From: Microbacterium foliorum
Lineage (GTDB): Bacteria; Actinomycetota; Actinomycetes; Actinomycetales; Microbacteriaceae
DNA length: 64,000 nt
Assembly: GCF_003367705.1 (NCBI RefSeq)
Contig: NZ_CP031425.1
Location: 124,001 to 188,000 of the forward strand
Reading direction: 5' to 3'
Below the pieces are notes generated by a model, which saw only the letters and a program-made list of their open reading frames with translations, made no database searches and was not told the origin of the DNA. Position 1 is the stretch's first letter; each line of letters opens with the position of its first letter. Both the position numbers and the translations under genes were made by a program. Positions 33,044 to 41,238 of this stretch are shown here, piece after piece.

Positions 33044-33398
33044 CCGCACGCCCCGAAACGCCCGCGCGGCAGTGCCGCACCGCCCTGTCCGAAACCCGCA
33101 CAATCCCCCGGTCAGACGCGGGAACTGAACGGCATCAGAAATTGCGGATTTGCCCCTGACCGGCCGTTTCGGTACGTTGGACGATGGGCCTGACGGCCCG
33201 AAGACCAGTCCGCGACCACGTCCTTCTTTCGAATGTGCTGTGCTGCGAAGAGGCGTGGACGTACGGTCGATGCTCTATCGCGGTGGATCCGAAATCCGCC
33301 GTCCGCGCCGCCACAGCACCATGTCGAAACGGCCGGGAGGATCACCCGGGCGTAACCGAAGCAGGCTCAGCCGCCCGAAGGCGAGCCGCAGGGGAAAC
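33044..33398 (+). other. long leader of the proVWX operon
   Basis: A 355-bp gap. A promoter (33150-33178) lies in the middle, leaving about 215 nt of leader before the proV GTG. From 33184 (5 nt after the -10) an ATG opens a 77-codon frame that runs to 33417 and overlaps the proV start; it may be a leaderless leader peptide or chance. I recognise no known riboswitch. Confidence 0.4.
33150..33178 (+). promoter_or_regulatory. probable promoter of proVWX
   Basis: TTGCCC (33150-33155), 17-bp spacer, TACGTT (33173-33178). It is the best sigma-70-like match in the gap and sits after an A/T-richer patch. Confidence 0.5.
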
Positions 33399-34703
33399 GT
33401 GTCCGAAATCGCTCTAGAAGCGCGCAATCTGTACAAGGTGTTCGGGAAGAATCCGAGCAGTGCCGTCCGTCGACTCAAGGCCGGTGAGAGCAGATCCGCC
33501 GTCGGCGACGCAGGGACCGCCGCCGTCATCGACGCCAGTTTCACCGTCAACCGCGGCGAGATCTTCGTGATCATGGGCCTCTCCGGCTCCGGCAAGTCCA
33601 CCATCATCCGCATGCTCAACGGGCTGCACGAGGCGACCGACGGATCCGTCGTCGTGAACGGCGACCCGATCACCGGCATCCCGGCGGGCCGCCTGCGCGA
33701 GATCCGCCGCGACCGCATCTCGATGGTGTTCCAGCACTTCGCACTGCTGCCGCATCGCACGGTCGCCGCGAACGTCGCCTACCCGCTCGAGCTCAAGGGC
33801 GTCGCAAAAGACGAGCGCCTGAAGAAGGCCGAGGAGATCCTCGCCCTCGTCGGCCTCGAGGGCCAGGCCGAGAAGCTGCCCTCGGAGCTGTCCGGTGGCA
33901 TGCAGCAGCGGGTGGGCATCGCCCGCGCGCTCGCTGCGGACTCCGACATCCTGCTGATGGACGAGGCGTTCAGCGCGCTCGACCCGCTGATCCGCCGCGA
34001 GATGCAGGAGCAGCTGCTCGAACTGCAGGAGAAGCTGCAGAAGACGATCGTCTTCATCACCCACGACCTCAACGAGGCCATGTTCCTCGGCGACCGCATC
34101 GCCGTGATGCGCGACGGTCGCATCGTGCAGATCGGAACACCCGAAGACATCCTCACGGACCCGGCGAACGACTACGTCGAGCAGTTCGTGCAGGACGTCG
34201 ACCGTGCCCGCGTGCTCACCGCCGCGAACGTCATGGAGCGTCCGCGCCCGGTCGTCGCCGAGACGGCGGGCCCGCGCACCGCACTGCGCCAGATGCGCGA
34301 CGCGTTCATGTCGGCCACGTACGTGACCGGTCGCGACCGCAAGCTGCTGGGCATCGTCACCGACCGCGATGCCGTCAAGCTCGTGCGCAGGGGCGTGTCG
34401 ACCCTCGAGTCGATCATCAAGCCGGTGCCGCAGAGCGTGAGCGAGGACGAGGTCCTGATGAACCTCTTCGTGCCGTCGGTGGAGTCGCCGCTGCCGCTGG
34501 CCGTGGTGGATGCCGCAGGGCGCCTGACCGGCGTGATCCCGCGCATCACCCTGCTCGCAGCGCTGGGCCCCGGCCCCGGTGCGACCGGAGAGATCACGGT
34601 GCCGCTTCTGCCGATGCCGCAGGCGGAGATCGATGCGGTGCTCGATGACGGATGGACGGCCGACCCGCAGCCGGCCGCAGGTACGACGGAGGAGGTGCGC
34701 TGA
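33399..34703 (+). CDS. proV: glycine betaine/proline ABC transporter ATPase
   Basis: 434 residues. Walker A GLSGSGKST at about 58-66, signature LSGGMQQRVGIARAL, Walker B ILLMDEAFSALDPLIR, switch His in FITHDLNEAMF. The C-terminal third carries CBS-type repeats (MSATYVTGRDRKLLGIVTDR, then VPSVESPLPLAVVDAAGR), the ionic-strength sensor of ProV/OpuA ATPases. GTG start after CAGGGGAAAC; the long frame upstream is leader DNA. First gene of proV-proW-proX. It differs from the OpuC-type ATPase at 609 in having the CBS region and a single permease partner. Confidence 0.88.
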   Translation: MSEIALEARNLYKVFGKNPSSAVRRLKAGESRSAVGDAGTAAVIDASFTVNRGEIFVIMGLSGSGKSTIIRMLNGLHEATDGSVVVNGDPITGIPAGRLREIRRDRISMVFQHFALLPHRTVAANVAYPLELKGVAKDERLKKAEEILALVGLEGQAEKLPSELSGGMQQRVGIARALAADSDILLMDEAFSALDPLIRREMQEQLLELQEKLQKTIVFITHDLNEAMFLGDRIAVMRDGRIVQIGTPEDILTDPANDYVEQFVQDVDRARVLTAANVMERPRPVVAETAGPRTALRQMRDAFMSATYVTGRDRKLLGIVTDRDAVKLVRRGVSTLESIIKPVPQSVSEDEVLMNLFVPSVESPLPLAVVDAAGRLTGVIPRITLLAALGPGPGATGEITVPLLPMPQAEIDAVLDDGWTADPQPAAGTTEEVR

Positions 34704-35725
34704 TGGATGGTTTCCGCATTCCCCTCGGCAGCTGGATCGCGACGGGCGTCGACTGGATCAAGACGAACCTCGACGGTCTGCTCGACGTCATCTCGTTCGT
34801 CGTCAGTTTTCTCGTCGACGGCCTCACCCGCGCGCTGCTCAGCCCGCACTTCGTCGTCATCATCCTGATCGCCGCGTTCATCGCGTGGCTCGTGCGCTCA
34901 TGGCAGCTCGCGATCGGGACGATCATCTCGTTCGGGTTGATCGTGGCCATGAACCTCTGGGTGCCTGCGATGCAGACGCTCGCCCTCGTGCTCGTCGCCG
35001 CGGTGATCGCCGTGCTGATCGCCGTGCCGCTCGGCATCTGGTCGGCCCGCAACGCCACCGTGCGCGCGGTGCTCAAGCCCGTGCTCGACTTCATGCAGAC
35101 CATGCCGGCCTTCGTCTACCTGATTCCGGCGATCGTGTTCTTCAGCATCGGCGTCGTCCCCGGACTCGTCGCCACGGTGATCTTCGCGCTGCCCCCGGGA
35201 GTGCGGCTCACCGAACTCGGCATCCGCGGAGTCGACTCCGAGACCGTCGAGGCGGGGCAGGCGTTCGGCGCCAAGCCGGGGCAGATCCTGCGCGGCATCC
35301 AGCTTCCGCTCGCGATGCCGACGATCCTCGCCGGCGTCAACCAGGTCATCATGCTCGCGCTGTCGATGGCGGTCATCGCCGGAATGGCGGGTGCGGACGG
35401 CCTCGGGAAGATCGTCGTCGAAGCGATCTCGACCATCAACATCGCCAAGGGCGTCGAGGCGGGTCTGGGCGTCGTGCTCATCGCCGTGTTCCTCGACCGC
35501 GTCACCGCGGCCCTGGGAGACCTCGGCAGCAACCGCTCGTCGCTGCTCGGCCTGCTCGCGCGTCGTCGGACGGCGCAGCGCCTCGAGGCGGCATCCGCTG
35601 AGGCGTCGTCGACCGCATCCGCATCCGTGTCGGCCGAGGCGGCCGACTCGAAGGATGCCGCAGACGCGGCCGAGCGCGAGAAGGCCTCCCCACGCCGCAC
35701 CGCCGTCGGCGGCGGCGTGCACTGA
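34703..35725 (+). CDS. proW: glycine betaine/proline ABC transporter permease
   Basis: 340 residues. After an amphipathic start (MDGFRIPLGSWIATGVDWIK) come about seven transmembrane helices; the ProW signature MQTMPAFVYLIPAIVFFSIG and the coupling loop AGQAFGAKPGQILRGIQLPLA are clear. The C-terminal 50 residues are an Ala/Ser/Asp-rich cytoplasmic tail. The ATG overlaps the proV stop by one base (TGATG). Confidence 0.9.
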   Translation: MDGFRIPLGSWIATGVDWIKTNLDGLLDVISFVVSFLVDGLTRALLSPHFVVIILIAAFIAWLVRSWQLAIGTIISFGLIVAMNLWVPAMQTLALVLVAAVIAVLIAVPLGIWSARNATVRAVLKPVLDFMQTMPAFVYLIPAIVFFSIGVVPGLVATVIFALPPGVRLTELGIRGVDSETVEAGQAFGAKPGQILRGIQLPLAMPTILAGVNQVIMLALSMAVIAGMAGADGLGKIVVEAISTINIAKGVEAGLGVVLIAVFLDRVTAALGDLGSNRSSLLGLLARRRTAQRLEAASAEASSTASASVSAEAADSKDAADAAEREKASPRRTAVGGGVH

Positions 35726-35809
35726 CTCATCCCTCCCGCAAGAGAACAGCAACACCCGCAGTACACAGCAACACAGCACCCATATATACGGAACGAGAGA
35801 GAGACACAC

Positions 35810-36727
35810 ATGAAGAAGAAGTTCCTGACGATCGCGGCCATCGGAGCCGCAGCGACCCTGACCCTCGCCGGATGCAGCGGCGACGGCATGGGCGGCACCG
35901 GTGGAGGCACCGGCGGTGGAGACACCGGATCGGGCGACAAGGGCACGATCACCCTCGGCTTCCTGCCCTCGTGGACCGACGGACTCAGCACCGCGTACCT
36001 GCTGCAGGACCAGCTCGAGAAGATCGGCTACACGGTCGAGATGAAGACGCTGACCGAGGCGGGCCCGCTGTACACCGGTCTTGCCCAGGGCGACGTCGAC
36101 ATGTACCCGTCGGCATGGCCGGAGCTGACGCACAAGTCCTACATGGACCAGTACGGCGACGACATCGAAGACCTCGGCGCCTACTACGACAACGCGAAGC
36201 TGACCCTCGCGGTTCCGGAGTACTCCGAGCTGAACTCCATCGAGGACCTCGCGGGCAAGGGCGCAGAGCTCGACGGCAAGATCTACGGCATCGAGCCGGG
36301 CGCCGGTCTCACCGCGCAGACCCAGAAGATGATGCCCGAGTACGGCCTCGACGGCGAGTATGAGCTCGTCACCTCGTCGACCGCGGCGATGCTCACCGAG
36401 CTGAAGTCCGCGACCGACAAGAAGGAGGACGTCGTCGTGACGCTGTGGCGTCCGTTCTGGGCCAACGACGCCTTCCCCGTGAAGGACCTCGAAGACCCCA
36501 AGGGTGCGATGGGCGAGGCTGAGGCCCTGCACTTCCTCGGCACGAAGGGCTTCGCCGAGGAGTTCCCCGAGGCCGCCGAGCTGATCGAGAAGATCAAGCT
36601 CGACGACGAGCAGTACGGCTCGCTCGAAGACAAGGTCGTGAACGAGTTCGGCGAGGGCAAGGAAGCGGATGCCGTCGACGCATGGCTCGAGGAGCACGGC
36701 GACGAGTTCGACTGGGTCGTCAGCTGA
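35810..36727 (+). CDS. proX: glycine betaine-binding lipoprotein
   Basis: 305 residues. Signal MKKKFLTIAAIGAAATLTLAGC ends in the lipobox LAGC; a Gly/Thr/Asp linker separates anchor and domain. The binding domain starts ITLGFLPSWTDG and contains YPSAWPELTH and VVTLWRPFW, whose Trp residues form the usual aromatic cage for quaternary ammonium groups. Third gene of the operon, 84 bp after proW, followed by a strong terminator. Confidence 0.9.
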   Translation: MKKKFLTIAAIGAAATLTLAGCSGDGMGGTGGGTGGGDTGSGDKGTITLGFLPSWTDGLSTAYLLQDQLEKIGYTVEMKTLTEAGPLYTGLAQGDVDMYPSAWPELTHKSYMDQYGDDIEDLGAYYDNAKLTLAVPEYSELNSIEDLAGKGAELDGKIYGIEPGAGLTAQTQKMMPEYGLDGEYELVTSSTAAMLTELKSATDKKEDVVVTLWRPFWANDAFPVKDLEDPKGAMGEAEALHFLGTKGFAEEFPEAAELIEKIKLDDEQYGSLEDKVVNEFGEGKEADAVDAWLEEHGDEFDWVVS

Positions 36728-36769
36728 CCTGAGTCACTGACCTGATTCCGCCCCGGTGGGCGGACTTCT

Positions 36770-36814
36770 CCCCGATGGGCGGAGGATCTCTCGCAGCTCC
36801 TCCGCCCATCGGGG
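36770..36814 (+). terminator. terminator of proVWX
   Basis: Perfect 17-bp arms CCCCGATGGGCGGAGGA (36770-36786) and TCCTCCGCCCATCGGGG (36798-36814) with an 11-nt loop. Confidence 0.88.
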
Positions 36815-36893
36815 CGTTCACCGCCCGACACATCGGGGCTGGGGTTCGCGCAAGCCCCTCCTGCGTCGACGACGGCGGACGTAGCCTGTGGCC

Positions 36894-38354
36894 GTGGACG
36901 GGTTCGCGGCAGTCGACTTCGGGTTCGCCCGCGAGGTCCTGCAGCGGGCCATCGCGGCGCTGTACCTCGTCGCGTTCATCTCGAGCCTCAACCAGTTCCG
37001 GCCGCTCCTCGGCGAACGCGGACTGCTGCCGGCACCGGTGCTGCTCGACTGGGTCGGCGAGAAGAAGGAACGACGGCGGATGCTGCATCCGACGCTCTTC
37101 CTCCGCATCCGCTATACCGATCGACGGCTGGTGACGCTGTGCGTCGCGGGCATCATCGTCGCGGCGGCGCTGGTCGGAGGCATCCCGCAGTGGGGGCCAC
37201 CCTGGGCGCCGATGCTGTGCTTTCTCGCGCTGTGGCTCGGATACATGTCGATCGTCAGCATCGGTCAGACGTTCTACTCGTTCGGCTGGGAGATGCTGCT
37301 GCTCGAGGCGGGCTTCCTCGCGGCGTTCCTCGGCTCGCACGATCAGCCGCCGCCGACCGTCGTGATCGTGCTGTTCTGGTGGCTGCTGTTCCGCGTCGAA
37401 TTCGGTGCCGGCATGATCAAGATCCGCGGCGGGCAGGAGTGGCGAGACCTCACCGCCCTCACCTATCACCACGAGACGCAGCCGATGCCGGGGCCGTTCA
37501 GCCGTCAGGCTCACCTGCTGCCGCGCTGGTTCCACCGAGCCGAGGTCGTCGGCAACCATTTCGCGCAGCTCGTGGTGCCGTTCTTCGTCTTCGCGCCGGT
37601 CCTGTCGGTGTGGATCCCCGGGCCGATCCCGCAGGTCGTCGGGGCCGTTGCTGCGGCGATCATGATCGCGACGCAGGTGTGGCTCGTCGCGACGGGCAAC
37701 TTCGCCTGGCTGAACTGGGTGACCATCGTGATCGCCTTCTCGGCGATCGGGCTGCCCGGGATCGGGAATGCGACAGCCTCCGCGGCGCCCTGGCCCGGCA
37801 TCCCGCTGTACTGGTTCGTGATCACTGCGGCGGTGGGGCTGCTCTACCTCGTGGTGAGCTGGCCGGCGCTGCGCAATCTCTTCGCGCGGCGCCAGGCCAT
37901 GAACGCGAGCTTCAACCGCTGGCAGCTCGCCAACGCGTATGGTGCCTTCGGCACGGTGACGAAGGAGCGGGTCGAGATCGTGGTCGAGGGGTCGGTGGAT
38001 GACGACGGTCTGCAGTGGCGCGAATACGAGTTCAGGGGCAAGCCGGGCGATGTGCGTCGCATCCCTCGCCAGTTCGCGCCGTACCACCTGCGCCTCGACT
38101 GGCTGATGTGGTTCCTGCCGCTCGGCCGCTCGCTCGACGACTGGTTCACGGTGTTCCTGCTGCGGCTGCTCGAGGCCGACGCGCCGACGCTCGCGCTGCT
38201 GCGCGTCGATCCGTTCGACGGCGAACCGCCCAGGTGGGTGCGAGCCGTGTCGTACAGCTACCGCTTCGCGACGCGGGCCGAGCGACGCGACGGTGCCGGA
38301 GTGTGGGTGCGCACCCGCCAGGCCGTCGTGCTCGGCCCGCTCGGGCTGCGGTGA
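36894..38354 (+). CDS. lipase maturation factor (LMF1)-like membrane protein
   Basis: 486 residues, about nine transmembrane helices followed by a soluble C-terminal domain. Family words: FISSLNQFRPLLGERGLLPA, QTFYSFGWEMLLLEAGFLAAF, RVEFGAGMIKIRGG..WRDLTALTYHHETQPMP, and LPRWFHRAEVVGN. In animals LMF1 helps fold lipases in the ER; the bacterial role is unknown. The GTG at 36894 lies 6 nt after TAGCCT (36882-36887), so I prefer it to GTG 36888, which would touch the box. A CCGCAAGA/TCTTGCGG pair (38390-38419) at its end could act as terminator. Confidence 0.8.
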   Translation: MDGFAAVDFGFAREVLQRAIAALYLVAFISSLNQFRPLLGERGLLPAPVLLDWVGEKKERRRMLHPTLFLRIRYTDRRLVTLCVAGIIVAAALVGGIPQWGPPWAPMLCFLALWLGYMSIVSIGQTFYSFGWEMLLLEAGFLAAFLGSHDQPPPTVVIVLFWWLLFRVEFGAGMIKIRGGQEWRDLTALTYHHETQPMPGPFSRQAHLLPRWFHRAEVVGNHFAQLVVPFFVFAPVLSVWIPGPIPQVVGAVAAAIMIATQVWLVATGNFAWLNWVTIVIAFSAIGLPGIGNATASAAPWPGIPLYWFVITAAVGLLYLVVSWPALRNLFARRQAMNASFNRWQLANAYGAFGTVTKERVEIVVEGSVDDDGLQWREYEFRGKPGDVRRIPRQFAPYHLRLDWLMWFLPLGRSLDDWFTVFLLRLLEADAPTLALLRVDPFDGEPPRWVRAVSYSYRFATRAERRDGAGVWVRTRQAVVLGPLGLR

Positions 38355-38400
38355 GCGCCCGGTCTCCTCCGCCCGAGCGCTCCGTCTCACCGCAAGACGG

Positions 38401-39168
38401 TCAACTGACCTTCTTGCGGTAGGCGATGATCGCGAACACGTAGCCGACGATCAGGATGCCGACGCACCAGGCGAGCGCGACCCCGATGTCGGTGCCGACC
38501 GGTTGCTCGGCGAACAGCGCCTGGATGGTGTTCACGATGGAGGTCACCGGCTGGTTCTCGGCGAACCACCGCACGGGCCCGGGCATGGTGTCGGTCGGTA
38601 CGAAGGCCGAGCTGATGAACGGCAGGAAGATCAGCGGATACGAGAATGCCGTCGCCCCGTCGATCGTCTTCGCGCTCAGGCCCGCGATGATCGCCAGCCA
38701 CGTGAGAGCCAGGGTGAACAGCAGCAGGATGCCGATCACGGCGAGCCAGGCGAGGGGGCCGGCTGCGGTGCGGAACCCCAGCACGAATCCGACGGCGAAG
38801 ATGATCGCCAGGGTGACTCCGTTCGCGACGAGCGATGTGAGCACGTGCGCCCACAGGACGCTCGATCGGGCGATCGGCATGGAGTGGAACCGCTCGAAGA
38901 TGCCGCTCTGCAGATCGGTGAACAGCCGGTATGCCGTGTAGGCGATGCCCGAGGCCACGGCGATCAGCAGGATGCCGGGCAGCAGGTAGTTGACGTAGTT
39001 CTCGGATCCGATGCTCTGCCTGAGCGCCCCTCCGAACACGAAGACGAAGAGCAGCATCAGCGCGATCGGAGTGACCGCCGTGGTGATGATGGTGTCGGTG
39101 CTGCGGAAGATGTGCCGCATCGAGCGGCCGGTGAGCGTCGCGGTGTCGGCGACGATGTGCGTGCTCAT
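38401..39168 (-). CDS. ABC-2 exporter permease, DrrB type
   Basis: 255 residues with six helices. The ABC-2 signature region reads YLLPGILLIAVASGIAYTAY and FERFHSMPIARSSVLWAH, and later SYPLIFLPFISSAFVPTDTM, all typical of DrrB daunorubicin-type exporters. The start overlaps the ATPase stop by 4 bp. Last gene of a PadR-controlled operon. Confidence 0.87.
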   Translation of the reverse strand: MSTHIVADTATLTGRSMRHIFRSTDTIITTAVTPIALMLLFVFVFGGALRQSIGSENYVNYLLPGILLIAVASGIAYTAYRLFTDLQSGIFERFHSMPIARSSVLWAHVLTSLVANGVTLAIIFAVGFVLGFRTAAGPLAWLAVIGILLLFTLALTWLAIIAGLSAKTIDGATAFSYPLIFLPFISSAFVPTDTMPGPVRWFAENQPVTSIVNTIQALFAEQPVGTDIGVALAWCVGILIVGYVFAIIAYRKKVS

Positions 39169-39965
39169 GCTGCGGTCTCCTCTCCGGAGTCTGTGGTCGA
39201 CGACGGGCCGACGAGGGCGAGGAAGATCTCCTCGAGGCTGGGTCTCTTCTCGACGTACTCGACCTTGGCGGCCGGCAGCAGTCGTGTGAGTTCGGCGAGG
39301 GTGTCGTTCGCGATGATCCGCCCCTCATGGAGGATCGCGATGCGGTCGGCCAGGTGCTCGGCCTCGTCGAGGTACTGCGTGGTGAGCAGCACGGTGGTGC
39401 CGGTGTCCGCGAGCTCCTCGACCACGTTCCACACCTCGATGCGCGCCTCGGGGTCGAGGCCCGTGGTCGGCTCGTCGAGGTAGATGACCTGGGGGTGTCC
39501 GACGAGGCTCATGGCGATGTCGAGGCGGCGGCGCATGCCTCCGGAGTACGTGCCGACCGTGCGGCCGGCGGCACCCGTGAGTCGGAGCCTGGCGAGCAGG
39601 TCGTCGGCGACGGCGCCCGGCTCCGGCAGATGCCGCAGCTTCGCGACGAGCACGAGGTTCTCGCGTCCGGTGAGGATCTCGTCGACGGCGGCGAACTGAC
39701 CGGTCAGGCTGATCCGCTGCCGCACGGCGAGCGGGTCGGCGGCGACGTCGATCCCCTGCACGGTGGCGATGCCGGCATCCGCGCTCAGCAGCGTCGAGAG
39801 GATGCGGACCATCGTGGTCTTGCCGGCGCCGTTGGAGCCGAGCAGGGCGAAGATCGTCCCCGTCTCGACCTCGAAGTCGACGCCGCGCAGCACGCGGAGA
39901 TCGCCGAAGGACTTCTCGACGCCGCGGACGGCGATGGCCGGTGCGGTCGTGGCGGGATCGGTCAT
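39165..39965 (-). CDS. ABC exporter ATPase, DrrA type
   Basis: 266 residues. Walker A GSNGAGKTTMV at about 44-54, signature YSGGMRRRLDIAMSL, Walker B VIYLDEPTTGLDPEAR, switch motif LLTTQYLDEAEHLADR; the Gln before Tyr replaces the usual His, as is normal in the DrrA group. The ATG at 39965 (MTDPATT) overlaps the DUF1048 stop; the longer frame is read-through. Confidence 0.88.
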   Translation of the reverse strand: MTDPATTAPAIAVRGVEKSFGDLRVLRGVDFEVETGTIFALLGSNGAGKTTMVRILSTLLSADAGIATVQGIDVAADPLAVRQRISLTGQFAAVDEILTGRENLVLVAKLRHLPEPGAVADDLLARLRLTGAAGRTVGTYSGGMRRRLDIAMSLVGHPQVIYLDEPTTGLDPEARIEVWNVVEELADTGTTVLLTTQYLDEAEHLADRIAILHEGRIIANDTLAELTRLLPAAKVEYVEKRPSLEEIFLALVGPSSTTDSGEETAA

Positions 39966-40333
39966 GATCGGGGGCCGCTCTTCTTGGCCTCGTCGACGGC
40001 GGCGATCAGGCGGGAGCGCTCCTTGTCGATCCACCGGGTGCCCCCGTATGCCTGGGCGTAGGTCTCGGCGAATTCGACCGCGTCATCTCCGACGATGTCG
40101 GCGACCGGGGTGCCGTCGACGGCGGCGCGCTCCCAGAGGTCGGCGAGGTCGAGGAACATCTGCACGAGGATGTCGCCGTCGGTGATGCCGCCGTAGCGCA
40201 TCGAGTAGCGATGCTGCGCGACGGCGACCGTGCGATACGGCTCGGGGAGCGATTCGATGCGCTTCTTCGCATCGCGGTACTGCTTCTTCTGTTCGAGCGA
40301 TCCGGTGAGCGCTTCGATCCATTTCGCGGCCAT
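39962..40333 (-). CDS. DUF1048 family protein
   Basis: 123 residues, all helical, starting MAAKWIEALTGSLEQKKQYR and containing RIESLPEPYRTVAVAQHRYS, which fits the DUF1048 family. Members regularly occur in PadR-ABC operons; role unknown. It is separated from PadR by 1 bp and overlaps the DrrA gene by 4 bp, so all four genes are one unit. Confidence 0.83.
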   Translation of the reverse strand: MAAKWIEALTGSLEQKKQYRDAKKRIESLPEPYRTVAVAQHRYSMRYGGITDGDILVQMFLDLADLWERAAVDGTPVADIVGDDAVEFAETYAQAYGGTRWIDKERSRLIAAVDEAKKSGPRS

Positions 40334-40334
40334 G

Positions 40335-40796
40335 TCAGTTCTCCTCGGTGTTCGTGTTCGTGTTGGTGTTGGTGTTGGTGTTCGTGTTCGTGGTGGTGGT
40401 GTTCGCGGCGGGTGCGGTGTTCGTGTTCGGTGCGGTGTCCGCGCCCGGTGCGGTGTCCGCAGAGATGTCGGAGCCGCCGGGGCGCAGGCTCTCGATGTGC
40501 TGGGACAGAAAGGTCCAGGTCGTCCAGAAGTCCTCGAGATCCCGGCGGCCGTCGGCATTGAGTGTGAAGACCTTGCGGGGCGGCCCCTTCTCGCTCGGGA
40601 CCTTCTCGACATCGACGAGCTTCTTCTGCTCGACGCGCACGAGCAGGGCGTAGATCGTGCCCTCGGCGATGTCGGTGAAGCCGTGGTCTCGCAGACGCGC
40701 GGTGATCTCGTAGCCATAGGCCGGCTGCTCGGCGAGGATCGCCAGGACGATGCCCTCCAGAGCGCCTTTGAGCATCTCGGTCATCTGTTTGCTCAT
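40335..40796 (-). CDS. PadR family regulator with Asn-Thr repeat tail
   Basis: 153 residues. PadR winged helix: LKGALEGIVLAILAEQPAYGYEI, GFTDIAEGTIYALLVRVEQ, wing KGPPRKVFTLNADGRRDL. After about residue 108 the protein changes to a low-complexity tail of alternating Asn-Thr ending TEEN, encoded by GTGTTS hexamers (about 40344-40400), which is unstable by slippage. Normal PadR proteins have a helical dimer segment here, so the tail is odd. A large inverted repeat upstream (40827-40879) is the likely operator. Confidence 0.85.
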   Translation of the reverse strand: MSKQMTEMLKGALEGIVLAILAEQPAYGYEITARLRDHGFTDIAEGTIYALLVRVEQKKLVDVEKVPSEKGPPRKVFTLNADGRRDLEDFWTTWTFLSQHIESLRPGGSDISADTAPGADTAPNTNTAPAANTTTTNTNTNTNTNTNTNTEEN

Positions 40797-40826
40797 GACT
40801 GCCTCTTCCGTCGAATTTGGTACTCA

Positions 40827-40879
40827 GTGTTGCTGGGTACCGGTACAAAGTAACACTAAGTACCGGTACTTAGCAACAC
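40827..40879. promoter_or_regulatory. PadR operator region
   Basis: 20-bp arms GTGTTGCTGGGTACCGGTAC (40827-40846) and GTACCGGTACTTAGCAACAC (40860-40879) match at 18 of 20 positions. The right arm lies within a perfect 18-bp palindrome CTAAGTACCGGTACTTAG (40856-40873). It lies 31-83 bp before the PadR start. Confidence 0.8.
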
Positions 40880-40907
40880 CGAATACCGAGTGTGCTCCGG
40901 TGGCTGC

Positions 40908-40992
40908 GTTCACAACTCAGCATCGAATATGCGGATGGCCTCCGACGAGGCGGATTCAGGGAGTTCCCGAGCATCCATGCTGAATCGTGCAC
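40908..40992. repeat. GTTCAC element, 85 bp
   Basis: Left end GTTCACAACTCAGCAT (40908-40923), right end ATGCTGAATCGTGCAC (40977-40992), inner hairpin GCCTC-CGAC-GAGGC (40938-40951). Intergenic, upstream of the PadR operator. Confidence 0.75.
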
Positions 40993-41121
40993 GCTGAAGG
41001 CGGCGCTCCCGTCTGCGGAGTCCGCGCGTCGTCGGCCGGGCGACACCTCAGACGACGCACGGCCTCGCTGCCGAATGCGAGCGCACCACCTCCGATACGC
41101 GGCTCGATCTCGCATCTCCCG

Positions 41122-41185
41122 TCTGTGCGGGGTCGATTTCGCACCGGTAGTCGGCGTGCGCGGTGCGTTTCTGACCCCGCACAGA
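41122..41185. repeat. hairpin pair of GCGGGGTC boxes
   Basis: TCTGTGCGGGGTC (41122-41134) faces GACCCCGCACAGA (41173-41185); just inside, TTTCGCACC faces GGTGCGTTT. The boxes match the array at 28661-29064. The rest of the gap 40993-41238 holds no gene that I can support. Confidence 0.65.
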
Positions 41186-41238
41186 GCGGGGCGGGCCGGG
41201 GCCGGGGTGGGGCGGCAGGACGGAGTGGGGTGCGAAGG

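Noticed and set aside
33179..33398. c-di-AMP (ydaO) or other known riboswitch before proV
   Set aside because: I could not find the conserved core sequences; only an unexplained leader remains.
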